A stretch of DNA of 64,000 bases from Rhytidiadelphus loreus (Eukaryota > Streptophyta > Bryopsida > Hypnales > Hylocomiaceae): NCBI GenBank assembly GCA_947034895.1, contig OX344762.1, forward strand, positions 1,428,501 through 1,492,500, given 5' to 3'. The position numbers and the translations under genes are program-made. This document shows, piece after piece, positions 46,059-56,350 of this stretch. Position 1 is the first letter of the stretch. The number at the start of each line of letters is the position of its first letter. The notes under the pieces are model-generated. The model did no database searches. It was not told the origin of the DNA and worked only from the letters and a program-made list of their open reading frames with translations.

Positions 46059-47555
46059 ATGCCACGAACAAAGAAGGCTGCAAAGAGGAAACAAATGGAG
46101 CATGAAGGAGGTTCACACAATGAGGCAAGTAGGGACATTCCCTCTGATGCATACAAAAGATTTTTGATCAAGTTGATCGTCAATTTCTATGAGTCGGAAA
46201 CCACGATGTCACTACACAACAAATACGTTAGGTACAACGAGGAGTGCTTGCAAAAATTCAAGGCGGACATGTGGCAACTGATGATGAATGCGCTTAGCGT
46301 TCCGGAATGGCACCACGAGACGGAGAAGAAAGGCTTTCCAAAATTCTTGGAGAATAGGGTCCACGATGCATTGTGGAATGCATCAATGGTGCTAGCAAGG
46401 TATGGCTTTCAATATCGGGAAAATGATGAGGATTTTCGTGAAGTCATTCTGAAAGCTGACTTGTTTGTTGCACGATGCAAGCCGTTTGCAAAGAGCCGTA
46501 ACAGACGAGGATCTTTGGGTTGGTGGAATAGCACTGATGGAGTGGCTGAACTAGATCGGGGCAGACAACACCTCATAGCGCTTCCCGACACAGCACGAGT
46601 AATCGCTCAAGACCAAAAAACCATGAAGGGTGGATATGCAACAATTCGTAGGGTTCGAATTGAAGGGTGTCGAAAGATAGCTACATTTTGGGAGTTTGCA
46701 GCAAAGCTATCCAATCAACACCGCACACAACCTCATCTTGCGAGATTGGAACACCAGAACGAGTCAATGGCAGTGCGGATTCCACATCCTAGAGTTATAC
46801 GGTTTGCTGCAGTTCATGGAACAACAAATGAAGGGTATTCGTATTGGTGGAATGGCGGAATACTACGGTACATGATGCACTTGGATAATGATTATCCAGA
46901 CAACATTGCCATTCGGTTGCACTATTCGAGACTAACAAAGGTAGAGTTGATTGAAGCTTACCGTCTCGGACGATTTAGGAAGAAGCGCACGCAACTCGCA
47001 TGGGCATTATTGCATATCATGAATGCAGTGCACATTTCTGGACATCTTCACAATGACATCTCTTCAGACAACATAATGTTTCACTTTCCTGAAGACGAGT
47101 CACGCGTGTACATTGGAGTCTGCGATTGGGGCATGACTACCGTAGCTTCTGAACCAATGAAGTCTTTGTACACGTTTACATGTGCGAGTGACATGGAGGA
47201 GGCTTTGAGAAAGAGGTGGTGGGTGGACCCGAAGATTGCATATGTGCACAAAAGAGATGCAGATGGGTCAATCATTCTAAATCTATCACATGCATCAGAA
47301 GAATATGCGGTTTGTAAACTCGCTCAACGCATCAACAAGGATTGCATGTCTGAAGAATACTACAAGTTGCATCGGGAATCAGCTGAACTGACGAAATTGA
47401 GTCACCACGTTTTGGCCCTTATGTTTCACTCATACATGGAGCGGCCTTGCAGTGAAGGTTCGAATTACCGTGGCGATTTGTTTCACATCATCAATTTCTT
47501 TTCTGGTCAGTGCAATTGGCCTGTGCCGGATGAGCACTTCCGCCATTCATATTAG
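46059..47555 (+). CDS. Kinase-like protein of the outer element
   Basis: This is an intact 498-codon frame. I chose ATG 46059 (MPRTKKAAKRKQMEHEGG, a basic start like those of the VDW genes) over a start at 45897, which lies in the untranslated leader. After about 185 unrecognised residues come kinase motifs: Gly loop GGYATI, Lys in FAAKLSN, catalytic loop HNDISSDN (about residue 331), DWG (Asp at 356), and DPK where APE is usual. Lys, both Asp and Asn are kept, so catalysis is possible. It matches the nested gene at 29660 in plan and motifs (SYWWNGG here, TLWWNGG there). The role is unknown. It is one of two element genes without stops. Confidence 0.8.
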   Translation: MPRTKKAAKRKQMEHEGGSHNEASRDIPSDAYKRFLIKLIVNFYESETTMSLHNKYVRYNEECLQKFKADMWQLMMNALSVPEWHHETEKKGFPKFLENRVHDALWNASMVLARYGFQYRENDEDFREVILKADLFVARCKPFAKSRNRRGSLGWWNSTDGVAELDRGRQHLIALPDTARVIAQDQKTMKGGYATIRRVRIEGCRKIATFWEFAAKLSNQHRTQPHLARLEHQNESMAVRIPHPRVIRFAAVHGTTNEGYSYWWNGGILRYMMHLDNDYPDNIAIRLHYSRLTKVELIEAYRLGRFRKKRTQLAWALLHIMNAVHISGHLHNDISSDNIMFHFPEDESRVYIGVCDWGMTTVASEPMKSLYTFTCASDMEEALRKRWWVDPKIAYVHKRDADGSIILNLSHASEEYAVCKLAQRINKDCMSEEYYKLHRESAELTKLSHHVLALMFHSYMERPCSEGSNYRGDLFHIINFFSGQCNWPVPDEHFRHSY

Positions 47556-49133
47556 TAGTTCAACGTACTTTATAGTAGCATAGAACTATAGAGGTATGTA
47601 GTAAATATAGAATGAGGATGTACGCGTGCTCACTATATAGTGCCTAATTATGCAATATAGATGTATGACCATATATGTGGAATATGATAATTATACATTT
47701 TGAAAGTTCGGTATATTTGAGTAAGTACTGCTTATGATTTTTTGTCACATGAAACTATGAAAGATACATATGACTTGAATGAAAAGGGCACTACTTGTTG
47801 TTGTTGAATGCTGAGGTGACAATTAGCAAGGGTGTGTGGAGATTGTTCTCATTTTAAACTTTATAAACCCCATCGTCCAAGCAGCTTCAAACTTCAGAAG
47901 GTCATAGGAATCTCAGATTTTGAAATTTTTCCAAACAAAAATTTCTTGCTTGTCAAATATAAGTATGCCTTTGTATCCATCGTTCGGATTTTCAAAATCT
48001 CAAAGTATGTGGTGGGAAAACTGATTCAAAGATGACTTAGTGCATTGTCAATATCTGGGACATTGTGGCATAATGGCATTGCAAAAAAAATTTGGAGGTG
48101 TTAGGTGTGTTGGATTGCTTTGAAAATTGGTATGCATATGCCCAACTTCAATACCTACAGGAAAAAAATTTAATTTTATGGTGTGTAGTGCAAAAAAATT
48201 GAGCATGAGGTGGTCAAAGGCATCTGAAATTCTGGGGCATAGTGAAAAAAAAAAGAAAAAAAAGACTTTGAATGCAAATATCTCTTTATCCGTACGGTGA
48301 AAACTCCCAAAAAGTTTACCACACCCTCTCATATAAGTTCACTTCAAGATCTTATGGTTACATTTTCAAAGAAAACATTTTCACAACATCGTGAATGATC
48401 GCAGCAGGAATGGCAGTTTTCAGTGATTTTGGACCCAGAAAATGGCTCGGTCCTTTAGGGCTTAAGAAAGAAATGGTTAGAATAAAAATGTGTTGAATTC
48501 TACAGTTGGGAACGATACAGAATTTTTAAGAATTTTAATTTTTTTCGAAGTCAAATTACTTTCATGAGTTCAAATGGGGATTCTTTCAGTACTCCCTAAA
48601 GTACAAGAATGGGTTAATTTTTGGGCCTAAATCCTTGTTAATTAAAAAAATGGCATTTCTATAAAAGCCTAAAAAAATAGTACCATCGTGCATTTCGACG
48701 CTATTTAATATTTAGACCTTGTACCTTTTTCTTTTTCTTTTTGTTAGAATAATTTTCATGACCGTCAATAGGGACCTTAAACAAAACTTATTGTATACCA
48801 AAGTTCAACAATGGGTTCTATTTCTTTTCATAGCTCATTTGAACCCCTAAAGGACAAAGCGTCCCTTCCGTTGACAAATGGATTTCAGGTTGGTACCTAT
48901 GGGCTGAATTTGTCTCTTGATTTTCTTAAATTTTTTTTTAAGATAGAAAAATGGATTACCTTTGTGAAAATATAATTTTTTTCTCAATCGGTACCCCTCT
49001 ACAAAAGTTATGCCCATGTAACTCAAAACTTGGGAGACCGGGCAACACAAAGATTTTTTAGAATTAAAATTTTTTATTTCTAAATTTTTTTCACTCATAC
49101 ATTATACTTTTGTCAGGAAAAGGGCTTGATTAA
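47556..49133. other. AT-rich spacer in outer element
   Basis: No gene seen. It holds two recurring modules (48230-48460 and 48830-49060) shared with the spacers of the nested element. Confidence 0.4.
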
Positions 49134-49135
49134 AC

Positions 49136-49472
49136 CAGGCCGTCGGATCGGATGTGGCCATTCGATCAGACCGTCGGAAGAGGATATCCGATCAGACCGT
49201 CCGATAAGGCCGTCGGATCGGATGTGGCCATCTGATCAGACCGTCGGAAGAGCATACCCGATCGAACCGTTCGATTAGGCCGTTAGATCGAACGTGGCCG
49301 TCCGATCAGGCCGTCGGATCGGGAGTGGCCGTCCGATCGGCCAAGCCGTCGGAAGCCCCGGACAAACCGTCGGGCAAGATAACTTTTTATTTACCCTAGG
49401 TAAAAAAAAAAAAACTGGACATCCGGGGGGTTCCGGACGCAGACGTCCAGACGGACGTCCGAACGTCCGAAC
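49136..49472. repeat. CGTCGGATC array, right end of outer element
   Basis: Units of about 45 bp built on 'aggccgtcggatcggatgtg' and 'gccatctgatcagaccgtcg', then CGTCC words and the palindrome TTTACC-CTA-GGTAAA at 49390-49404. It runs up to the element end at 49487, matching the left-end array. Confidence 0.8.
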
Positions 49473-49495
49473 GTCTTGGCAACCCTGCTTCGATG

Positions 49496-49667
49496 TGTCA
49501 CATTTTGCCGGCAACGACACCACAAATTCTCATTCTCTTCGGGAGGTTGTCGGCAGCAACGAGACTTGACTGTCAAAGCAATCTTCTTTGAAAGCTCTGA
49601 TGCAGTTGCGACTGGAACTTCTGAAGTCATCTCGTTGATAATTGGAAGTGAAGACCTCTATACATAG
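49496..49667 (+). pseudogene. B3-domain-like gene remnant, right part
   Basis: After the right copy of CTTCGATG the frame reads on from the middle part: ...CFD then VSHFAGNDTTNSHSL. A stop at 49567-49569 ends it; shifting the frame opens a further 30 or so codons (LTVKAIFFESSDAVATG) to a stop near 49667, so a frameshift is likely. This completes the evidence that the giant element landed inside a coding exon. Confidence 0.5.
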
Positions 49668-50660
49668 ACGTAAGTCCGTGGTTAGCATAGCAACTTCTTC
49701 GACCTTTCGAGACAACTACTGAGCTACACTTTCAGCCTAACTTGTAAACTAAGGTGCATCGTTTACTTTTTCTTTTTTTCATTCGATGATGCCGCATAAT
49801 TGCAAGGACCTTTAGTTTCACGTAGCGCCTTCTCCAAGTGACCTCTTGTATGCAGACCACGTGCTAGTACTTCATAACATAAGTAGTTTCAACACTAGGT
49901 TCAGGTGCATCAATCTAATACTACATTATGAATGCAAAGAATAAGTGATTCATTGTTTTTTGTATCCTATACATAAATATTATATACTACTTGTTTGCAC
50001 AGTCTACCAAATGATTGTTGAATTACCGAATGTACCATTACAAATGCAATGACTTCAAAAATAACCACGTTATATGATTCCCATTTCCGTGATGTCTGAG
50101 GACTTCATTTCCTTCTTTGACATTCATTGCTGCCAAATTAACGATACACTGTGAAGGAAGCACGTCCTCTTGCTATGACTGTCCATGTCAATTCCTGCCT
50201 CTACAAACATGTGACAAATACAGTAGAACTTTGAAATTGTGAAACCCTCTCTGCTGTAACGACCAAGCGTCAAACTTGTGAACCCATCTCTGTTGTAATA
50301 TATTGATATCAATGACAACTTTTCTTCATTCTTTAAAGGCAATTCAATGTCCTCTTCTGTGCATTCCTTCTGTAGCTATGTCCTCTACATCCAACTTCAC
50401 CTATCTAATGCAAAAGGATTCACTCTGTTAAGTGCAATATTTTTTCATTCTAAAAATCATTGAGTAGGAAAGCACATCATGAAGGTATCAGTCCCACACT
50501 TCAGGTTCAAAGACGACATATTTTTCGTACATTTTTAATGGATTCAGAAAGATACTCTATGCCGAAGACTTCCTTTGATGACATTATATTTTGATGCAAA
50601 GCAGTAGCAGTTTACTACTTAATCATGTTTTTACTATTTAGTGAATTGTACCGTATGTAT
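49668..50660. other. Intergenic DNA right of the giant element
   Basis: No gene seen with confidence. Confidence 0.35.
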
Positions 50661-50666
50661 TGAAGA

Positions 50667-50930
50667 ATGGGAAGTACACAAAGCATTAGAAAATTGGTGG
50701 AGAAATATGTTCCTTGGAAAAAGCCTGGTGCTTCAGAGAGAGTAGAAGGAGATGCTCCTGCACCTAAATCCACGTCTGCTGGTAAGGGAAAAAATAAAGG
50801 AATGTTGTGGCCTTGGAGTTCTGGGCCTCTAAAGTTGCCCTGTATGTCTATTTCTAGACACATTTCGACAGGAACAAAAGGTGGAGATGTTCCAACACGA
50901 AGCTTCGTGTCGGAATCCATAATAGCTTAG
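50667..50930 (+). CDS. Small ORF, hypothetical
   Basis: An 87-codon frame from ATG (MGSTQSIRKLVEKYVPWKKP...). It begins MGS, a possible N-myristoylation context, and is Lys/Ser/Gly-rich. I do not recognise it. It could be an exon, a remnant or chance. Confidence 0.2.
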   Translation: MGSTQSIRKLVEKYVPWKKPGASERVEGDAPAPKSTSAGKGKNKGMLWPWSSGPLKLPCMSISRHISTGTKGGDVPTRSFVSESIIA

Positions 50931-51039
50931 TACGGACCTTAATAGACTAAGAAAAATTAAAATAGATCAAATTTGAAAAAAATTAGTTTAGGCATAGACT
51001 AGCGGAAACAAATAAATACTTAGAATTAGTTTAGACTTT

Positions 51040-51230
51040 GTTCCGGAACCAGTACGGAAGCATGACGGAACTTGACATCCGGGTGGACAGATTCAGGAGC
51101 CGGAACACAGGAACCCGGAACGCAGGCATTAAATTCAGTAGCTTGCAGCGGTAGACTAGGGATACGTTACGGCGTTCCGTAGCCTGCGTTCCCGTTACAG
51201 TGAACATTGGGCGCAGGATTTCTATATAAA
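51040..51230 (+). promoter_or_regulatory. CCGGAAC-rich promoter with TATA box
   Basis: GC-rich region with repeated 'ccggaac' and 'acggaa' words (a third motif type, unlike both giant elements), then TATATAAA at 51223-51230, about 110 bp before the ATG at 51337. Confidence 0.55.
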
Positions 51231-51336
51231 CCTAGTTCCTCCTCATTTCTCGCCCTCTTTCAGTTGCTCCGCATCTGGCTGATAGTGAGAGAAAGTGTGG
51301 TGAGTTAGGGTTACCGCGATAGGAGAGGTGAGACGG

Positions 51337-52610
51337 ATGGCAGGGGTTAGTACTTGGTATACAGTACCGGCCCGGAAGATTAGTCCGGTATATCCGGAAG
51401 ATCCGCTGCACTTGCGGCATTTACAGGACGATTTGGTTGTGTTAGGTTGTGCAGGTCTGCTGAAGAAACCCTGGAACATCCAAAGTGACCAGATGCTCCG
51501 GGAGTTGGCGGCAGGTGCTCCAAACCAGTACGACCAGACCGTACGTGGGCATCCGGACCAGTGGACGGAGGAGCTGTGGGCGGAAGTGTACGGGTTCTTC
51601 CAAACCGGAAGCGGATTCGCTGCCCGGACGGACCAGTACCACCAGCACAAGTTCGTGAACCCACCACACGCAAAGGAGGGCTACACGATCAAGGACTGCC
51701 GGGACGAGAGACACAGGCGGCTGCTTCGGTTTCTGCTACCGATCCTGTACCCGGATAAGAGTTCCCGAGTTACGGTAACCATGGCCAACACGATCTTCGG
51801 GGCATTTCAGGACCGGGTTGTGAACTGGGGCCGGATCGTGGCGAGCGTGGTGGGGCGCTGCACCGGGAACTTGGCGAAGAACAAGCCAAACCCGCTCAGC
51901 ACGTACTTGCTCCACCTGTACCAGCACCGGGAACTGTTGACGGAAGACGAGGCGACGGATTACGAGACCGGGCTCATCATGCTCCAATGCAACTGCTCTG
52001 ATGAGGAGGAGCAAGAGACGCAGGAGTCTGAGGATGAGGAGGAGGAAGCCAAGCCGGAAGTCAAGCCGGAGATCAAGGAAGAGAAGCCGAAACCGGAACC
52101 GAAGCAGACACAGAGGGAGAAGGAGGAACAAGAGCAGGCATCGGGAAGCAAAAGACGGAAGTCTACACTTCCGGCTGCCAGAGGTAAATTCCCGGGTCCC
52201 TTTCTCATCCAGGATAAACAAGAGTGGGAAGGACCCCGCTTCTTCGAGTGCAGAGAAGAGTGGATCTGGACCGCGAAGGATTACCACGACAGGCTCACGG
52301 AGATCGTACTCCGGTCCGCGGAAGTGATGAAGTGCGAACCGGAAAACCTGGTGGACGCGCTGAAGGCGTTACCGGCCGAGTCGGAATGGAACGAAATGAG
52401 GACGGAAATCCGGAACCTGAAGACGGAACGGGACACGCTCAAGGGGAAGCTGATCTGGACGGAAGAAGAGTTGCACCAGTCTCAAGGGGCGACGCAGAAG
52501 GCATACCAAGCGTTCCAGACCTTCCAGAAATGGATGGTCAGTCCGGCGGATCTCTACCACAAGGCGGCGCTGTATGACGAGATATAGAAGACGTCCGCGG
52601 CCCTCACCAA
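51337..52610 (+). pseudogene. Transposon-protein-like gene, 5' part, split by MITE
   Basis: ATG 51337 starts MAGVSTWYTVPARK. Residues about 120-190 (HRRLLRFLLPILYPD, VTMANTIFGAF, VVNWGRIVAS) resemble the putative plant transposon protein domain seen in plant retroelements; an acidic Lys/Glu-rich middle and a coiled coil follow. The VVNWGRI stretch is reminiscent of the VDW motif, but this may be chance. In-frame TAG at 52585-52587. The gene then meets a MITE with target duplication CTCACCAA (52603-52610) and continues in phase at 53202. Codon use is strongly CGG/CCG-biased, unlike the neighbours. No reverse transcriptase is seen, so it may belong to a non-autonomous element. Confidence 0.55.
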
Positions 52611-53193
52611 CTAGGGGAGGACACTCTCACTACATTTGGGGTACCTACGTGCGGCGGTGGAAAAAGTAATTCATGTAATTCACCTTGAATAAACTATAAT
52701 TTCATTCTAAAATTTTGAGCTTTGTTTAACAATGACTAAAGGTTTCTATTGACAAAAAATTCAATTCCAAATAACATAAGATATATTGTCTAGAAAGGGT
52801 TGAAAAATGAACTAAAATGGCATGTTCTCCAACTAAAATATTTATAGAGCTCACATGAAGATGACTATTGCATCAATATTCAACCAAAATAAACTTTCAA
52901 TAGAAAGCTATTCTATATAAATTTTTTTTCATTTTTTTCATTTTTTTTCTTATATAATATAGAGGTGTGAAAGTTATTTTCAGCTTTACAGTGTATCTTT
53001 TTTCTTCAAAAATTTATAACTAATTACTATTAGCACAAAAAAATACCAATAATTCAAAACATAAACTTATAAAGTAGTAAAATCTATCCATAATTTTTTT
53101 TTTGAAAAAGAAATTAAATTTTAAGGTGTATTACTTGTTTTACTTTTTCCGCCGCACATAGTTTGCTAAAACATAGGGAGTGTCCTCCCCGGG
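52611..53193. mobile_element. hAT-type MITE, copy 1 (583 bp)
   Basis: The ends read inwards CTAGGGGAGGACACTC and CCCGGGGAGGACACTC, flanked by the 8-bp duplication CTCACCAA (52603-52610 and 53194-53201). The interior is AT-rich without coding. It is the reverse complement of copy 2 at 56351-56933, which by eye is almost identical and of the same length, suggesting recent activity. Confidence 0.93.
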
Positions 53194-53201
53194 CTCACCA
53201 A

Positions 53202-53829
53202 CACGAAGATAGTCCGGGTGATGGTGGAGATGTCCGGAAGGATGGAGGCATCGTTGAAGGAGTTCCGGTCCATGATGACGAACATGGATCCGAACAAGCC
53301 ACTCGACTTCGGGGGATTTCCAGAGGTTCCGGATGTCATCGCAACTCCGGCAACTCAACCTCCCCCCTCGCCCATCAAACGGACAGGTCAGTTTGGGTCA
53401 CTGATCCACATTGTCACTCAAGGGGGGCCTTCATCCGGATTTCTGGGGCAGGATATGCCGGTCCGGAGCAGTTTGGATGCCCGGATCGACCTTGTCCAGA
53501 ATCCGGCACGGACGCATCCGGAGCAGTTCAAGGATATCGAACCTCCTCCACCGATGCCCTTACCTACACCGGATCCCATCGAGATATCGGAGGAGGCGGA
53601 AGCAGAGGAACCAGAAGCAGAAGAAGCAGAAGTGGTGGAAGATCCGAAGTCGTTGGAGAAGGCGGACCGGTCTCTCGTCCATACGGACGAGACGGATTCT
53701 GACAGTCCTCCGGTCCGGAAGACGTCGATCATCACCCGGGCGTCCCTCCGTACACCCCAAGGCAAGACTAGCACCCGGGAGCAGTTAGGATTTGACAGTA
53801 GTTCGAAGAAACAGCGGAAGGGAAAGTAG
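53202..53829 (+). pseudogene. Transposon-protein-like gene, 3' part
   Basis: It continues the frame from 52610 across the MITE. It encodes MVEMSGRMEASLKEFRSMM, a Pro-rich stretch, a Glu/Ala acidic run and a basic tail (SSKKQRKGK), ending at 53829. With the 5' part the frame is about 633 codons. No domain recognised in this half. Confidence 0.5.
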
Positions 53830-54900
53830 ATAGTTAGACTGATAGTGTTTTTAGTTATCTTTTTGTTAGACTTAGAGTTCCGGGTCTCAGTCAGAACCCA
53901 GATTCCGGATTTTCAGGGGTAAGTTTCAGTTAACTTATCCACCCGGACTTTTAGGGCAGTTTAGGATGGTGTTTAGTGGCACTTTCCGCGGGTTTTACGG
54001 CATGTTGTTTTGCTTATAAAAGGAAGGGACCGCTTGTGGTCTTGGATTCCTTTTCTTGCTATTCCTTATTTTGAGCAGTAAATATATGTGTGCATTTTTA
54101 TTGTCTTTTTATTCATTGCCTTAGTTTTCTTTGTGGGTCCTTGGTTTCCTGTTCTTTGGGAGTTTGAAGGTTGTTTGGGCACTTGCTTGAAGGTTTTGGC
54201 TACAGAGTAGAGAGGTGGTAAGGAGGAGTCCGGATTCAGAGTTTCCCGGGTCTGTGAACTGTGTGTTGTCTAGGGAAGCAGTTCTAGCGTGTGTAGGAAG
54301 TTGTGCGGAGTCCGGCGTTGGTGGTGTGGGTGCGAGTCCGGAAGGCCAGGGAGGGTTCCGTGCGGAGATAAGCAACCGTCTGTAGAAAAACCCCGCTCAC
54401 CCGGAAAGTTCCGTCCGTCTGCAAAACACAAGTTGGAGTACTAGTACCGGACCATGTCTCAGTTTCCGGGTAAGTCTTGTATTTGTCGTTGTAGCAAGGG
54501 GAGTCGGGTTGTATTCTGAGTGACCTGCTTCTGGAGAAATCCGAAGTTGTGAGGGTCAGCCAGTGTGTTCCTTGTTTGTGACAGAAAGATCTTTGGGTAC
54601 GTGTCATTAGGAAGTTAGAATTTGTCGGATACAAGGAGTGGTGTTGTCCTTACCCCTCCGGAAAAGTCAGTGAGGACCCTCTGAAGGTAAAACAGAGGTA
54701 TCGAAAACCGTGTGTTAAAGTTACGGATCTGGTGTTTGTAATAATCCGGATCCGGTAGAGAGTCCGGATAGAGATAGAATCCGGTTGGGGAGTGAAAATT
54801 GAAGTAGTTACAATAAACCGGATTAGACGGAATTTAGAACACCCTCTGGGGTTCCCTGGGACGATATTCCGTGTCATCTTGCCACGTTGTTGTGGTTAAG
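53830..54900. other. Region with CCGGA words and a TATA-like box, possible LTR
   Basis: It carries 'cttataaaaggaaggg' near 54014 followed by T-rich DNA, then more 'gtccgga' words to about 54800. This could be a terminal repeat or a promoter of the same element as 51040-53829, but I cannot find a matching copy on the left, so it stays unassigned. Confidence 0.3.
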
Positions 54901-56342
54901 AGCGCTTACTACAGTATTACGCGTACGACACTTCGGAAGACAAGGGCAATAGTTGCCTGCCTCACCACATACAACAGAAATGTATGGCCAAACACGTATT
55001 GCAAATCCCCAAGGTAAAAAATGAATGCATTCAGGAATATCTTTGCGTAAAGTCAATTAGTTTAGATTAAAAATAATAATAAAAATATTGGACGTACTGG
55101 TTCACTCCCTACTGTTGTAGTGGATTTGAATGACCAAAGGATGCACATGAACATCTTCTACAAGTAAGTGGAAGGAATGTATATAATCATAGAAGGCTGT
55201 CAAGTTCCTTTCATTCCTTAAACTTTTTACAGTAAATCATCTTGTATGCTATCGAAGTGAGAGGGATAGAACTGTTTTTTTAGTGCACATGTTGAAGGTT
55301 TGTAAGTGGCTTGAAGGGGCAGTTCCCCTTTTTGTATACTTTGAGGATTTGGTTCATCTGGGGATCTCCTGAACCTAGATGGGTATGGGTTGTTCTTTTT
55401 TCATTATGGGTTGTCCAGGGTTTAGGGTTTAGGATTCAGATGCTTTTAATACCAACGTTCCCAATTGGCCAGGTGCTCTATGAATGGCTGAATGGTACCC
55501 AAGTACATGAATAGAGTACACTCAAACCTCTCACTTTTATATTACTATCTTAAGTGGCAGGAGTCAGGAAGCTTGTGTAGAATCCTTCACAATTCTCAAG
55601 CTCTTTGTCATCACATTGGGATGCAAGTTCTTGGGATACGGTGGTCTGGGTTGAATAGCTTCGCCGATTTGATTTTGGTTGTTATGGTTTTCTTGTAAAT
55701 CTTGTGACTGAACTGAAAAAGTAAACAGATGCTGTACATTTTTGGATTTTGGGCCAGCTTTTGAATAAATTGGATTTTTATAAGAGACTTTTAAACCCTC
55801 CATGGCCAGAGTCTTCTCCAAAATTGACGATTTGGGAAAAATCATTATAAAGTACTGTTTGGAAGAATATTTGGAATTGGTTTATGAATAAAAGTTGTAG
55901 ATTTTGAGTTTTAGATTCTATACGTATGGTTAGATTCACCAATGTTATCACCTTTTTTTTTTATAAATTTTTTAAGTGAAACTTTAAAATTCCTTCTAAA
56001 TTCAATTACAAACAAAATATTATCACTTTTTGAGTAAAACTTGTTGGAATGGATTTGAAATGAGGCTCTCTTCATACGATATAGTCATATAATGTTCATA
56101 TTTATGTGTGCTTGGAAGCTATTGTTCTTGATGGATGAAGTAACCATAAGATCTAGAGCCTTAGCATACATACTCTTTGAACATGAAAAGAAATAGAAGG
56201 AAATACTAGTTGATGTGTGGAGATCATGTGGTTTGACTATAAAATCCATGTGAATGTATGTGTGTGAATCTATATGAATGTATGCATGTAAATCCATGTG
56301 AATTTGAGGAGTGTTGACTTTGTCAGGCAAGTAGTGAATTCT
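54901..56342. other. Intergenic DNA
   Basis: No gene seen. A short phrase 'ccatgtgaatgtatgtgtgtgaatct' is loosely repeated near 56250-56300. Confidence 0.35.
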
Positions 56343-56350
56343 GTGAATGT

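Larger units (their letters stand above)
5500..49487. mobile_element. Giant multi-gene hAT-type transposon (outer element)
   Basis: The left end reads CAGGGTTGAC and the right end, read inwards, CAGGGTTGCC. Both are hAT-like ends and both are flanked by the same 8-bp sequence CTTCGATG (5492-5499 and 49488-49495), the duplication size made by hAT transposases. Removing the element rejoins a B3-like reading frame. The span is 43,988 bp, of which about 26 kb is a later nested element, leaving about 18.0 kb. It carries its own BED-hAT transposase (-), a VDW-coil-RING gene (-), a VDW-GlyTyr gene (+) and a kinase-like gene (+), each near a CGTCGGATC-type array. Autonomous plant hAT elements are usually a few kb with one or two genes. 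Confidence 0.9.

Noticed and set aside
53830..54900. LTR of a Ty3 or Ty1 retrotransposon
   Set aside because: No second copy, no polypurine tract or primer site found, and no reverse transcriptase nearby; left as unassigned.
55311..55845. Overlapping ORFs at 55311-55845 as genes
   Set aside because: Short, overlapping on both strands, with no recognisable domain and no promoter signs.
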